Positions 23,166 to 32,234 are shown, counted from the stretch's first letter. The stretch is DNA of 43,754 bases from an uncultured Clostridia bacterium (GCA_946004305.1 CAMFZJ010000001.1:1-43754); one strand, 5' to 3'. Notes: generated by a model from the letters alone, not told the origin. Made by a program: numbers and translations.

Positions 23166-23387
23166 ATGGACGCACAAGTTTACTTACATATGGCTGATGA
23201 GTATTACAGTCAAGCTGAAAAAATAAAAGTGACAATCAAAAAATATGAATCACAGCTTGACAACAATAAAGCTAATTTAGAATATTTAAATTCAAAAATA
23301 TCTTATTACCGCAGTTTGAGAAATGAGATGTTCATAACCGGCAACAAACTAAAAAACAAAGCTGACAAGATTTCTATTCCTTCTTAA
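23166..23387 (+). CDS. small coiled-coil phage protein
   Basis: The ATG at 23166 follows AGGAG by 8 bases; a TTG six bases earlier is too close. The protein is 73 aa, nearly all helical (YYSQAEKIKVTIKKYESQL). It is the first gene after the candidate late promoter, and a terminator lies after it. Its function is unknown. Confidence 0.6.
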   Translation: MDAQVYLHMADEYYSQAEKIKVTIKKYESQLDNNKANLEYLNSKISYYRSLRNEMFITGNKLKNKADKISIPS

Positions 23388-23405
23388 AGATTTTATTTCA
23401 ACAGA

Positions 23406-23430
23406 GCCGTTCCAATAGGGACGGTTTTGT
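23406..23430 (+). terminator. terminator between the first late gene and the terminases
   Basis: CCGTTCC (23407-23413) pairs with GGGACGG (23418-23424) with one G-T pair and loop AATA, followed by TTTTGTTG. It may attenuate transcription towards the terminase genes. Confidence 0.65.
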
Positions 23431-23465
23431 TGCGTTTGGATGACTAATAGAGAGAGGTGGTGACG

Positions 23466-23852
23466 GTGGCAAAGGGAAAATATCAGAAGTGGCTTGAAAG
23501 TGAAAATCTTGTGCTCCTTGAGGGCTGGGCGAGAGACGGACTGACTGATGAGCAGATCGCTAAAAATATGGGAATTTCATATTCAACATTAAAAGATTGG
23601 AAAAATAAGTATCCGGCTATTTCGGCTGCCCTAAAAAAGGGCAAGGAAGTTGTTGATTTTCAAGTTGAAAATGCTTTGCTGTCATCGGCTCTTGAGGGGA
23701 ACACAACCGCTCAAATCTTCTGGCTTAAAAACCGCCGACCCGACAAGTGGAGGGATAAGCAGAAAGAGGATACAAACGTAGAAGCTCTCGAAAGGCTGGA
23801 TAATATCCTTTTGGAAATCAAAAAAGACGCAGTTAATTCTACAAAGGAATAA
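23466..23852 (+). CDS. terS: terminase small subunit
   Basis: Several GTG codons lie in frame. The GTG at 23466 is 8 bases after GAGAGAGG and gives 128 aa. An N-terminal HTH (LTDEQIAKNMGISYSTLKDW) is followed by the oligomerisation helices and a segment FWLKNRRPDKWRDKQ, which is diagnostic of PBSX/SPP1-type small terminases. It recognises pac/cos sites and hands DNA to the large subunit that follows 5 bases later. Confidence 0.92.
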   Translation: MAKGKYQKWLESENLVLLEGWARDGLTDEQIAKNMGISYSTLKDWKNKYPAISAALKKGKEVVDFQVENALLSSALEGNTTAQIFWLKNRRPDKWRDKQKEDTNVEALERLDNILLEIKKDAVNSTKE

Positions 23853-23857
23853 TAAAA

Positions 23858-25123
23858 ATGGGATATACTCAAAAACAAAAAGAATACATTGCAAAGGCAA
23901 ATCACCGTTGGAATATCAAAAGCGGTGCAGTTCGTTCCGGCAAGTCTTATGTTGATGTGACTGCTATTGTTCCAATGCGTATCAGGGAACGAATAGGCAA
24001 AGATGGTCTTGTTCTTATTATTGGGGTAAGCAAAGAAACTATTGAACGAAATGTTTTACAGCCTATGCGTGAGAAGTATGGCAAGGATATTGTAGGTACA
24101 ATTAACAATCGTAACATTGCTGTTGTTTGCGGTGAGCCTGTTTACTGTCTTGGCGCTGAAAAGGTCAGCCAGGTCGCAAAGATACAGGGTTCAAGCGCAA
24201 AGTATGTTTACGGTGATGAGGTAGCAAAGTGGAATAAAGATGTGTTCAATATGCTTAAATCTCGACTTGATAAGCCTTACAGTTGTTTTGACGGTGCCTT
24301 AAACCCTGAGCATCCTACGCACTGGCTAAAGGAATTTATTGATTCTGACGCAGACATTTATTTGCAGGAATACACAATATTTGATAATAGTTTTTTATCG
24401 AAGAGCTTTGTTGAAAACTTATGCAAAGAATACGAGGGCACTATTTACTATGACAGGCTTATTCTTGGCAAGTGGGTACGTGCTGAGGGTGCTATATACC
24501 GAAAGTTTGCGGATAATCCAAAGAAATATTACTGTGATATTGTTAATAAATACACCGATAGTCCTCATAAGCAATTTTTGACCTCTCAACTTAACGATAT
24601 AACAATTGGTGTTGACTTTGGCGGTAACGGTTCAGGACATAGTTTTGTTGCAACCGCAAATGTTGACGATTATAAATATTTGGTTGCCCTGAAAAGCGAA
24701 AGGCATTTCGGCGATTATGACAGCAACGATATTGACAGGCTTGTGCTTGAATTTGCACAGTCTGTTTTTGACTTATACGGTGATGTTTATAAGGTTTACT
24801 ATGACAATGCCGAAACCGTACTTGGCAGAGGTTTAAAAAGAGCCTTTGAAAAGAAATTTCCTGATGTAATAGTCAGAGGAGCAAAGAAAGATATTATAAA
24901 CGACCGAATACACTGCACTAATAGGCTGATTGGTGCAAACAGATTTTATTATACAGACGGTTGTGATACTCTCAAAACTGCACTGAGCGAGGCTGTGTGG
25001 AACAGCAACAGTAAAGAGCAAAAGGATGAACGTCTTGATGACGGAACATCAGACATTGACAGTTTAGACGGATTTGAGTACACATTTGAAAGGGATATGA
25101 AAAAATATATTAAAGCAGATTAG
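23858..25123 (+). CDS. terL: terminase large subunit (PBSX family)
   Basis: The protein has 421 aa. Walker A is GAVRSGKS at residues 23-30 and Walker B VYGDEVAKW near 120. The RNase H-like nuclease domain begins ITIGVDFGGNGSGHS near 248 and has further acidic residues (YYDNAE, DGTSDIDSLDGFEYT). It pumps DNA into proheads and cuts it. The length and motifs match PBSX-type enzymes (usually headful or cos packaging in siphoviruses). Confidence 0.96.
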   Translation: MGYTQKQKEYIAKANHRWNIKSGAVRSGKSYVDVTAIVPMRIRERIGKDGLVLIIGVSKETIERNVLQPMREKYGKDIVGTINNRNIAVVCGEPVYCLGAEKVSQVAKIQGSSAKYVYGDEVAKWNKDVFNMLKSRLDKPYSCFDGALNPEHPTHWLKEFIDSDADIYLQEYTIFDNSFLSKSFVENLCKEYEGTIYYDRLILGKWVRAEGAIYRKFADNPKKYYCDIVNKYTDSPHKQFLTSQLNDITIGVDFGGNGSGHSFVATANVDDYKYLVALKSERHFGDYDSNDIDRLVLEFAQSVFDLYGDVYKVYYDNAETVLGRGLKRAFEKKFPDVIVRGAKKDIINDRIHCTNRLIGANRFYYTDGCDTLKTALSEAVWNSNSKEQKDERLDDGTSDIDSLDGFEYTFERDMKKYIKAD

Positions 25124-25133
25124 GTGGTGAATT

Positions 25134-26471
25134 ATGAGTTTTACGGACAGTTTGAGAAACTATTGGGGGAGATTATTTCCAATTAAGGATATAAAAACAG
25201 CACTTAATATAAAGGTTGCCTTGTCTGAAACAATGCTTGATAAAATTGAACTATGGCAGAATTGTTACAGCGGTAATGCACCTTGGCTAAGTGAAGATGT
25301 AGTAAGCGTTGGACTTGAAGATGCAATTTGTGTGGAGTTTTCAAATATTGTTTTCAATGAAATGGAATTAAGCGTCAGCAATCCAGAGCTTGACAAAATA
25401 TTCAGGAATGCCATTGATGACATCAACGAGAATTTTCAGTCAGGACTTGCCACAGGCGGTATTATCCTAAAACCCCTTGGGGCAGATAAAGGTATTCAAT
25501 ATGTGCCGGCAAATGAGTTTATACCGGTTGAATATGACAGTAAAGGAAAACTATTAAAGGTGATTTTCCCTGACTTCAAAAAGATTGGTGATAGTTACTA
25601 CACAAGGCTTGAATACCATTGCCTAGATGATAACGGACTGACTATTACAAATACCGCTTATATATCTGCCGACTCTAATTATCTCGGCAGAGAAATTCCC
25701 CTGACTGTTGTGGAAGAATGGGGAAACCTCCCTGTGTCTGTTAATTATCCGTTAATGACAAGGCAGGCATTCGGATATTACAGAAATCCAAAAAAGAATA
25801 ACATAGACAATAGTAAAACACCGATTTCCATTTTCAACAAGGCTATTGAGATTATTAAAAAGGCTGATATTCAGTTTGGCAGGATGGATTGGGAGTTTGA
25901 AAGCGGAGAAAGAATGGTCTTTGCTGATGAAAGCTTATTCAAGGGTAAGGATAAAAACAAATTTTTAGCTAAGCTGAAAAATAGACTGTTTAAAAAAGTG
26001 GATGCTGACGGAGATGTTAATAGTCTTATCAAAGAGTATTCTCCCGAGTTTAGGATTGAAGCTTTAAAAACAGGCCTTGAAGAAATCAAAAGGACCATTG
26101 AATTTTGTGTAGGACTTGCCTATGGAGATTTGTCAAACACTTCAAATGTTGATAAAACCGCTACAGAGGTTAAAGTTGCAAAGCAAAGAAAATATAATAC
26201 CGTAACAGCTATACAGGAGAATGTAAAGGATTGCCTTGAAGATTTAGTATTCGCCTTGGCTTTCTACAATTCAATGACAACAAGCGGATATGAATTTTCT
26301 TGCGTATTCAAAGACAGTATTCTTACTGATGAAGCAGAGGAACGTAAACAGGATATTCAGGACGTTAATATGGGTGTTATGTCAAAAGCCGAATACCGGG
26401 CTAAGTGGTACGGTGAAGATGAAGAAACTGCAAAAAGCAGACTCCCTGAAAACGCAGAGGTAATTGAATGA
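25134..26471 (+). CDS. portal protein (SPP1 gp6-like)
   Basis: The protein has 445 aa and GGTGGTG before the ATG. Residues include LSEDVVSVGLEDAICVEFSN split by typical portal wing features, then a long helical C-terminus with GLAYGDLSN and TATEVKVAKQR. The last is the conserved 'TATEV' portal motif of this Firmicutes family. It forms the dodecameric DNA gate at one capsid vertex. Its stop overlaps the start of the minor capsid gene, a usual coupling. Confidence 0.92.
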   Translation: MSFTDSLRNYWGRLFPIKDIKTALNIKVALSETMLDKIELWQNCYSGNAPWLSEDVVSVGLEDAICVEFSNIVFNEMELSVSNPELDKIFRNAIDDINENFQSGLATGGIILKPLGADKGIQYVPANEFIPVEYDSKGKLLKVIFPDFKKIGDSYYTRLEYHCLDDNGLTITNTAYISADSNYLGREIPLTVVEEWGNLPVSVNYPLMTRQAFGYYRNPKKNNIDNSKTPISIFNKAIEIIKKADIQFGRMDWEFESGERMVFADESLFKGKDKNKFLAKLKNRLFKKVDADGDVNSLIKEYSPEFRIEALKTGLEEIKRTIEFCVGLAYGDLSNTSNVDKTATEVKVAKQRKYNTVTAIQENVKDCLEDLVFALAFYNSMTTSGYEFSCVFKDSILTDEAEERKQDIQDVNMGVMSKAEYRAKWYGEDEETAKSRLPENAEVIE

Positions 26472-27862
26472 TTTTCACTTCCGGAGAAATTGAGGGTATT
26501 CCTGTTAATCTTGTCCGCACCTTCTCTGATATGGAAAAAAGAGTAATGTCAAGGATTGTGGAAACTCTTAAGGACAACGGTGCCGATATTACAAGAGCTG
26601 TTGACTGGCAACTCCACAGGCTTAATGAACTGGGTAAAACCGATAAGGAAATTAAGGCGGAAATACAAAAGGCTCTTAACTTGTCTGATGAGGAGATAGA
26701 CAAGGTATATTCCGATACCTTGCAAGAAAGCTACCTGAGGGATAGGACCTTGTACGAAAATATGGGACAGCCTTTTATTCCGTATGATGAGAATTTGGAG
26801 CTTAAACAGCTTGTTTCAGCTGTAATTCAGCAGACTAAAAACGAATGCAGAAACATAACCCAATCTCTTGGCTTCGCAAAAAGGCAGTCTAACGGAAAAA
26901 TTACATACACCCCTTTAGGTGATTTCTACAGAAATAAGCTTGACAGCGGTTTAATGGAGATTGCAACCGGTATTACAGATTACAATACTGTTTTAAACAG
27001 GCTTGTTTCCGAAATGACCAACAGCGGAATGCGTTGGGTTGACTATGAAAGCGGTTGGAGCAACAGGGTTGATGTTGCCTGTCGCAGGGCTTTGCTTACA
27101 GGCTACAATCAGGTTGTAGCAAAGGTTAATGAGGATAACGCAGAAAAGCTTGTTACAGAGCATTTTGAAGTGTCATATCATAGCGGAGCAAGACCTACCC
27201 ACCAAATATGGCAAGGCAGAGTTTACACCAAAAAACAGCTTGAAACTGTGTGTGGACTGGGAACAGTAACCGGACTATTAGGTGCTAACTGTTATCACTC
27301 ATACAGTCCGTTTATTCCGGGAATATCAGTACGCACATATACAGATGAAGAGCTTGAGCGTATGAACTCAGAGGATAACACACCTAAGGAATACAACGGC
27401 AAGCAATACACTAAATATGAAGCACTCCAAAGGCAACGCAGACTTGAAACCACAATGAGAGCAGAAAGACAGAAGATTAATCTGCTTACTCAAGGTGGAG
27501 CTGATGAGGATGATATTCTTGCCGCCAAGGTAAGATACAACGGAACATCAGATGAGTATGTAAAGTTTTCAAGAGCAATGGGATTGCCACAGCAAAGGCA
27601 GAGGGTTACTGTTGACGGACTTATGAATATTGGGGACGGTAAGTATACAGGTAATAATATAGCGAAAAATAAAAATCTGGCTAAATCAATTGACATATTC
27701 AATGATAACGATTTAAAAAGTGATGATATTACTCCTAAAGAAATAATTGATGAACTTTCAAAGTCGGCTATTGGGAAAGATACAATAAAACTTTTCGAAG
27801 AGTTACCAGAAAATATCATTCTTACATATGGTTCAAATCCAAATGTTCGTGGGAAGAAATAA
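26468..27862 (+). CDS. MuF-type minor capsid protein (phage minor capsid 2), toxin domain split off by a frameshift
   Basis: The protein has 464 aa with its start inside the portal stop. The MuF core spans about 100-290: CRNITQSLGF, the NRVDVACRRALLTGYNQV helix and SYHSGARPTHQIWQGRVYT with CYHSYSPFIPG, the conserved end of phage minor capsid 2. A linker runs to about 400, and the tail ends ILTYGSNPNVRGKK at TAA. In the next frame, reading continues without interruption into the HECTH domain. Gain of one G in the GGG of codon RG (about 27851-27853) would fuse both, so the true protein is probably a MuF-metallopeptidase fusion of about 555 aa. Confidence 0.88.
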   Translation: MIFTSGEIEGIPVNLVRTFSDMEKRVMSRIVETLKDNGADITRAVDWQLHRLNELGKTDKEIKAEIQKALNLSDEEIDKVYSDTLQESYLRDRTLYENMGQPFIPYDENLELKQLVSAVIQQTKNECRNITQSLGFAKRQSNGKITYTPLGDFYRNKLDSGLMEIATGITDYNTVLNRLVSEMTNSGMRWVDYESGWSNRVDVACRRALLTGYNQVVAKVNEDNAEKLVTEHFEVSYHSGARPTHQIWQGRVYTKKQLETVCGLGTVTGLLGANCYHSYSPFIPGISVRTYTDEELERMNSEDNTPKEYNGKQYTKYEALQRQRRLETTMRAERQKINLLTQGGADEDDILAAKVRYNGTSDEYVKFSRAMGLPQQRQRVTVDGLMNIGDGKYTGNNIAKNKNLAKSIDIFNDNDLKSDDITPKEIIDELSKSAIGKDTIKLFEELPENIILTYGSNPNVRGKK

Positions 27863-27882
27863 AGGGGGCAATTTATGTATAT

Positions 27883-28143
27883 GTGAATAATTGTAAGAAT
27901 GTACAATGGGTTGCCAGGACTATAATTCACGAGTGTACGCATTATCGCTATGGAATAGGCGGAAGTCAGTGGGCAGAGTGTGTTTGCATAGCACAAGAAT
28001 TAAAACATGCAAGAGGGCGTGAATACTTGACAATTCCTGAAAAAAGAGCGATAATTAAGGCAGTAAAAACAGATGAAGATTACAAAAAACTTAATTGGAG
28101 AAAAGGAGGCATAATTAATGGCAGAAGAAAAAGTCATAGATAG
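27883..28143 (+). pseudogene. C-terminal metallopeptidase-type toxin domain of the MuF protein, out of frame
   Basis: The open frame actually reaches back past a GTG at 27883 to about 27845 (EEIKGAIYVYVNNCKNVQW). VARTIIHECTHYRYGIGG carries HExxH and is followed by SQWAECVCIAQELKH, a glutamate-containing helix like those of zinc-dependent effector domains. There is no own RBS at the GTG, so independent translation is doubtful. In other Firmicutes phages the MuF protein carries varied C-terminal toxin-like domains (polymorphic-toxin style). This one appears disconnected by a one-base change or joined by programmed frameshifting. Confidence 0.7.
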
Positions 28144-28297
28144 ACTTCGTAGGGGTGAGAAAATTATGTGTCATGTCTGTAAAAAGAGTTATTATGACGT
28201 GTCTTCTCCAAACAGACAATATTCAAATTATTTTCATTGCGAAGACTCTAATTGCAAAGGATATGTTCACGAACAGAAATCTATTGATGTTGAATAA
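28118..28297 (+). CDS. small zinc-ribbon protein after the toxin domain (possible immunity protein)
   Basis: The ATG at 28118 has AAAGGAGG eight bases upstream and overlaps the end of the toxin frame by 26 bases. The product has 59 aa: CHVCKKSYYD then FHCEDSNCKGYV make a four-cysteine knuckle. Tight coupling to a toxin-like domain is the usual place of immunity genes, but the sequence itself gives no direct proof. It was too short for simple length cut-offs. Confidence 0.65.
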   Translation: MAEEKVIDRLRRGEKIMCHVCKKSYYDVSSPNRQYSNYFHCEDSNCKGYVHEQKSIDVE

Positions 28298-28302
28298 TAA
28301 TC

Positions 28303-28330
28303 ACCGCTTAACATAGTTAGGCGGTATTTT
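28303..28330 (+). terminator. terminator 1 before the scaffold gene
   Basis: ACCGCTTAAC (28303-28312) pairs with GTTAGGCGGT (28316-28325) with one mismatch, then ATTTTTAT. This is the first of two hairpins in the gap 28298-28465. Confidence 0.75.
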
Positions 28331-28345
28331 TATACCCAATAATCA

Positions 28346-28377
28346 ATGCGTTATGTGTAGAGCATAGCGCATTTTTT
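28346..28377 (+). terminator. terminator 2 before the scaffold gene
   Basis: ATGCGTTATG (28346-28355) pairs with CATAGCGCAT (28363-28372), one mismatch, followed by TTTTT. The rest of the gap to 28465 has a GCCGG/CCGGC hairpin near 28395 and the RBS AGAAAGGA. Tandem terminators here may lower read-through from the head-opening genes. Confidence 0.75.
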
Positions 28378-28465
28378 ATATCAAAAAATACCTTGCCGGA
28401 GGTTATCCGGCTTAATTTCAACCGCAGGCAAAGCGGAATACAAGTAATGCAGAAAGGATTTTATT

Positions 28466-29026
28466 ATGAAAAACATTCAAACACTATTATCTGAAATCGG
28501 AATTGAAATTCCGGAGGATAAGAAAAAAGATTTTGAAACAGCCTTCAACGAGAATTACAAAACTGTTTCAGAAGTCAACAAATTGCGTGAGGCTCGTGAC
28601 AATTACAAAGAACAGCTTGAAACTGCACAGAACGCATTAAAAGAGTTTGAGGGAGTTGATGTTAAGGACTTGCAAGGTAAAATCGACACCTTAAACAACA
28701 CGCTTCAAACTAAAGAAACCGAATATCAGCAGAAGATTGCCGATATGGAGTTTAATTCTGTTCTTGACAGTGCTATTTCAAAATCAGGTGCAAAGAACTC
28801 AAAGGCTGTTAAGGCTCTGCTTGACCTTGACACTTTGAAAACAAGTAAAAATCAGGCAGAAGACATAACAAAGGCTCTTGATGATATCAAAAAGGATAAT
28901 GACTATATGTTCACATCAGATGAGCCTTTCCAAAATCCTGTCTATAAGACAGACACAAACAATGGCAAGGGTGACCCAATGGAGGCTATGAGGTCGGCAA
29001 TGGGGCTTCCTGCCGAAAAGAAATAA
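28466..29026 (+). CDS. phage scaffolding protein (GP20 family)
   Basis: The protein has 186 aa and AGAAAGGA before ATG. IPEDKKKDFETAFNENYKTV begins a highly helical, charged coiled-coil protein (about 20-110), with a C-terminal GDPMEAMRSAMG hook. It has the composition, size and position (directly before the major capsid gene) of GP20-type scaffolds, which guide capsid assembly and leave before packaging. Confidence 0.88.
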   Translation: MKNIQTLLSEIGIEIPEDKKKDFETAFNENYKTVSEVNKLREARDNYKEQLETAQNALKEFEGVDVKDLQGKIDTLNNTLQTKETEYQQKIADMEFNSVLDSAISKSGAKNSKAVKALLDLDTLKTSKNQAEDITKALDDIKKDNDYMFTSDEPFQNPVYKTDTNNGKGDPMEAMRSAMGLPAEKK

Positions 29027-29049
29027 TAATGAAATGAGGTTTAAAATTT

Positions 29050-29937
29050 ATGGCAAACAATATCGCATTAGCAAAAAGCTATGTACCACTTCTTGATGAA
29101 GTTTATAAGAACGCATCTCTCACATCGGACCTTGACGGAGCTCCTGAGCTTGTTAGAGCCGGTGCGAATGCAAACGAATTAATTATTCCTATGATTGAAA
29201 TGGATGGTCTTGCAGATTACAGCCGTAACGGTGGTTACGTTGACGGTGATGTAACACTAACCAATCAGACCGTTGCCTGCAACTATGACCGAGGCAGAAA
29301 GTTTACAGTGGACAGTATGGATAACGCTGAGACTGCAGGTGTAGCTTTTGGCAGACTTTCAGGGGAATTTATCCGTACAAAAGTTGTTCCCGAAATGGAC
29401 GCTTTCAGACTTTCACAGTATGCAAGTGTTGAGGGCATCAGTAAGGCACACGGTGCAATTTCAACAGGTGACAGCCTGATTAAGGCATTGAGAACAGCCA
29501 CAACAAAGATGGATGAGGATGAAGTACCTGCAGAAAACAGAATTCTCTATATCAGAAGTGACCTATACGGTATTATTGATGATATGGATACAACAAAGTC
29601 AAGAAAGGTTTTAGAGAAATTCTCAAAGATTATTTCTGTTCCCTCTGCAAGATTTGCAACAGACATTACCCTTAATGACGGCAAGACAGAGGGTCAGACT
29701 AAGGGCGGTTATAAGAAGTCCGAAAAGTCCATTGATATCAACTTTGAGATTATCCATAAGCCTGCAGTAATCCAGTTTACGAAACACCAGGTGCCTAAGA
29801 TTGTTGACCCTGACACAAACCAGGACGCAGACGCTTGGATGTACGGCTATAGAATTGTGGGTATTGCAAAAGCTTACAAGAACAAGACAGCAGGTATCTA
29901 CTGTCATACAGTTACAGAAATGTCTGCTGAGGCTTAA
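29050..29937 (+). CDS. major capsid protein
   Basis: The protein has 295 aa, with GAGGTTTAAAATTT before ATG 29050. An N-terminal helix (SYVPLLDEVYKNASLTSDL), then LIIPMIEMDGLADYSRNGGY and NYDRGRKFTVDSMDNAET, are hallmarks of an HK97-fold capsid family of Firmicutes phages. The C-terminal part ends in a beta-rich domain (WMYGYRIVGIAKAYKNKT). It has no long N-terminal delta domain because a separate scaffold is encoded upstream. Confidence 0.92.
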   Translation: MANNIALAKSYVPLLDEVYKNASLTSDLDGAPELVRAGANANELIIPMIEMDGLADYSRNGGYVDGDVTLTNQTVACNYDRGRKFTVDSMDNAETAGVAFGRLSGEFIRTKVVPEMDAFRLSQYASVEGISKAHGAISTGDSLIKALRTATTKMDEDEVPAENRILYIRSDLYGIIDDMDTTKSRKVLEKFSKIISVPSARFATDITLNDGKTEGQTKGGYKKSEKSIDINFEIIHKPAVIQFTKHQVPKIVDPDTNQDADAWMYGYRIVGIAKAYKNKTAGIYCHTVTEMSAEA

Positions 29938-29949
29938 GGGGGGTATTAA

Positions 29950-30318
29950 ATGACTGCTTTTGCAGATTATGATTTCTACAAAAAAGAATATCTATGTGGC
30001 AAGAAAGCAGTCATTGATACTGCTTCTTTTGATTTTTACGCAAAAAAGGCTACACAATACATAAGGCAACAAACCTTTGACAATATCAACGAGGATACAG
30101 AAATTCCAAATTGTGTTAATATGTGTTGCTGTGATATAGCAGAGTTGTTATATAATGCTGACAAAAACGGACACAGCACAATAACCTCTGAAAAGGTTGG
30201 AGATTTGTCGGTTAGCTACGAAAGTGCAGAAAGCCAAGGACAGGCATTGTCAAAGAATATTAAGTCTGCAATATATTTGTGGCTATCCGGAACAGATTTA
30301 CTGTATAGGGGTGTTTAG
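29950..30318 (+). CDS. head-tail adaptor protein (gp6/gp15-like)
   Basis: The protein has 122 aa with GGGGGGTATTAA before ATG. YDFYKKEYLCGK is followed by IRQQTFDNI and helices ending LWLSGTDLLYRGV, the layout of helical DNA-packaging adaptors in the ring below the portal. A cluster CVNMCCCDIAELL is unusual for its four cysteines but fits the helix face. Immediate neighbours are other connector genes. Confidence 0.8.
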   Translation: MTAFADYDFYKKEYLCGKKAVIDTASFDFYAKKATQYIRQQTFDNINEDTEIPNCVNMCCCDIAELLYNADKNGHSTITSEKVGDLSVSYESAESQGQALSKNIKSAIYLWLSGTDLLYRGV

Positions 30319-30321
30319 CCT

Positions 30322-30741
30322 ATGAATACAAATTCAAAGTGTACCCTTTATTTATTCAACGGTCTGGGGTATGACAGATATGTTGTATCCCGTTGTCATT
30401 ACCAAGAAAATAAAGCAGGTAATGTTCTGAAAAGCGGTATGCAAAATGCAGACGGTATCACTGTGTATATCTCCTTGGATTGCCTTGTAATAACCCCTGA
30501 CAACACTTTGTACCCTGCAATAGATTTGTTCCCCGGAAAGCTTAATGTGCCCAATCGCCCTGCACAGGATATGATTGTAAAGGGTGAATGTGATTTTGTA
30601 TTTGATAATACCGACCAAAAGTCAGTATCGGAAAGCATGAAAAAATTCAACGGTAGCTATAAGGTTCACACAATAATGTCGGTTGATATTAAGGACTATG
30701 GGTCAAAATCATTACAACACATTAAAATCAGCGGAAAGTAG
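30322..30741 (+). CDS. head-closure-position connector protein (DUF6751-like)
   Basis: The protein has 139 aa, beta-rich, starting 3 bases after the adaptor stop, with a weak RBS (GGGGTG). GLGYDRYVVSRCHYQEN and DIKDYGSKSLQHIKISGK are features I recall from a phage family listed as DUF6751. Its position between the adaptor and the minor capsid gene is that of head-closure or stopper proteins. Confidence 0.72.
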   Translation: MNTNSKCTLYLFNGLGYDRYVVSRCHYQENKAGNVLKSGMQNADGITVYISLDCLVITPDNTLYPAIDLFPGKLNVPNRPAQDMIVKGECDFVFDNTDQKSVSESMKKFNGSYKVHTIMSVDIKDYGSKSLQHIKISGK

Positions 30742-30749
30742 GTGGTTGT

Positions 30750-31241
30750 ATGAAAATTGTTCAACCGCCTAACAAATCTATAAACACACCTAATGGTTAT
30801 TTTAACTTGAAATGGACACAGAACTTCGGTAAGTTAACAAACGAGAAGTTTTTAAAAGCTCAAAGGTTTGTAGATAGTGAATGTATAAGGCTCATGATAC
30901 CTTACACTCCTATGAACACAGGAATTTTGTATAAATCTGCAATGCTTGGTACTAAGATTGGCAGCGGCGAAATTCATCAAAACGTACCTTACGCAAGGTA
31001 TCTTTACTATGGTGAGGTATACGGCCCAAACATTCCTATAAAAGAGAACGGTCAGACGATAGGCTTTTTCAGCCCAAAAGGACAGAGAAAAACACCAACA
31101 GGCAGACCGTTACAGTATGACAAAACAAAGCACCCAAAGGCAGGAAAAATGTGGTTCGAAAGAATGAAAGCGGACCATAAAGACGAAATTCTGCAAGGAG
31201 CTGCCATAATAGTAGGAGGTATTCCAAATGAACATAATTGA
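30750..31241 (+). CDS. minor capsid / connector protein (gp10-like)
   Basis: The protein has 163 aa with AGGTGGTTG before ATG. IPYTPMNTGILYKSA ('P..TG.L..S' pattern) and YARYLYYGEVYGP are the core motifs of HK97 gp10/minor-capsid-2-type neck proteins. It ends HPKAGKMWFERMKADH, typical for the family. It overlaps the next gene by 14 bases. Confidence 0.85.
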   Translation: MKIVQPPNKSINTPNGYFNLKWTQNFGKLTNEKFLKAQRFVDSECIRLMIPYTPMNTGILYKSAMLGTKIGSGEIHQNVPYARYLYYGEVYGPNIPIKENGQTIGFFSPKGQRKTPTGRPLQYDKTKHPKAGKMWFERMKADHKDEILQGAAIIVGGIPNEHN

Positions 31242-31659
31242 ACTTGTTAAATCTATATTGCAGGAGTTTCCGAAAATCAGTGAGCTTGTACATATTGATT
31301 ATAACGAAAACACACCTGAAGAGTTTGGTTTATATCCTACCGGCGATACTCTGATAAAAGAGGATATACTCGGAAATCAAATAAGAAAACATAGTTTCAT
31401 TCTTTATGTTGTATATCAATCCATAAATGATTATGACCGACTGACTAACAGCGGAACATTGCTTGAACTGCAAATGTGGCTTGAAAGGCAGGCTAAACAT
31501 CAGGAAATATCTGTAACAGTTGATGATAAAGAGCTTACAGGAACGCTCTCTAAACTTTCCTGTGCAAACGGTATGCTGTATCAGATACCGAGCGGAAATA
31601 TGAATGACGGTGTGCAGTATCAGTTACAAATCACCGCAGAATATGAAATATATATTTAG
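31228..31659 (+). CDS. tail completion / minor capsid protein
   Basis: The protein has 143 aa and starts at ATG 31228 with AGGAGG inside the previous gene. It resembles the 'minor capsid protein from bacteriophage' family: EEFGLYPTGDTLIKEDILGN, YVVYQSINDYDR, then a beta-rich end YQLQITAEYEIYI. It sits between the neck genes and the tail tube gene, the position of tail terminators that cap the tail before joining the head. Confidence 0.85.
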   Translation: MNIIELVKSILQEFPKISELVHIDYNENTPEEFGLYPTGDTLIKEDILGNQIRKHSFILYVVYQSINDYDRLTNSGTLLELQMWLERQAKHQEISVTVDDKELTGTLSKLSCANGMLYQIPSGNMNDGVQYQLQITAEYEIYI

Positions 31660-31676
31660 AAAGAGAGGTTTTTGTC

Positions 31677-32219
31677 ATGGCAGAAACATTAGCAGTTGAA
31701 ACAGAAAACAAGTATTCAGGCAAACTGAAAAGAAGTTACTTAATGCACTACATTGACGCAAGTTTTGGCGGTGAAAGTCCCAAGTGGTTTTTAATTGGTA
31801 AGGATATCGGTGATCTATCAATGGAACTTAATCCTGAGGCAGATGAAAAGAATATCCTTGATCAGACAATCGACAACGGATATGCACCCACTCTTGGTAT
31901 AGAAACGTATTATGCAAATACAAACGATGAGATTTACGATAAGATAAAGGACATTGCAATGAATCGCCTTACAGGTGAAAGTTGCAGAACGAAAATTCTC
32001 GAAGTTCTCGTTGACAATACAGCCACTATTGATTCAACAAACACTATTTCCGGTGCGAGTGCTTGGGTTGAGGATTGTTTTGTCAAGCCTCAGTCTTACG
32101 GCGGTGCAGGCGGAAACAATAGTGGTATTAACATTCCTTATAACATATCACTTGAGGGAAATCGTCAGAAAGGTACTGTCACAATTACAGATAAGAAGCC
32201 AACATTTGTAGCAACATAA
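31677..32219 (+). CDS. major tail (tube) protein
   Basis: The protein has 180 aa with AGAGAGG before ATG. It is beta-rich, beginning with KLKRSYLMHYID and ending GTVTITDKKPTFVAT. LGIETYYANTNDEIYDKI is typical of gut Firmicutes siphophage tube proteins. A hairpin follows before the chaperone genes. Confidence 0.85.
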   Translation: MAETLAVETENKYSGKLKRSYLMHYIDASFGGESPKWFLIGKDIGDLSMELNPEADEKNILDQTIDNGYAPTLGIETYYANTNDEIYDKIKDIAMNRLTGESCRTKILEVLVDNTATIDSTNTISGASAWVEDCFVKPQSYGGAGGNNSGINIPYNISLEGNRQKGTVTITDKKPTFVAT

Positions 32220-32234
32220 TTTTTGTATAACAAT

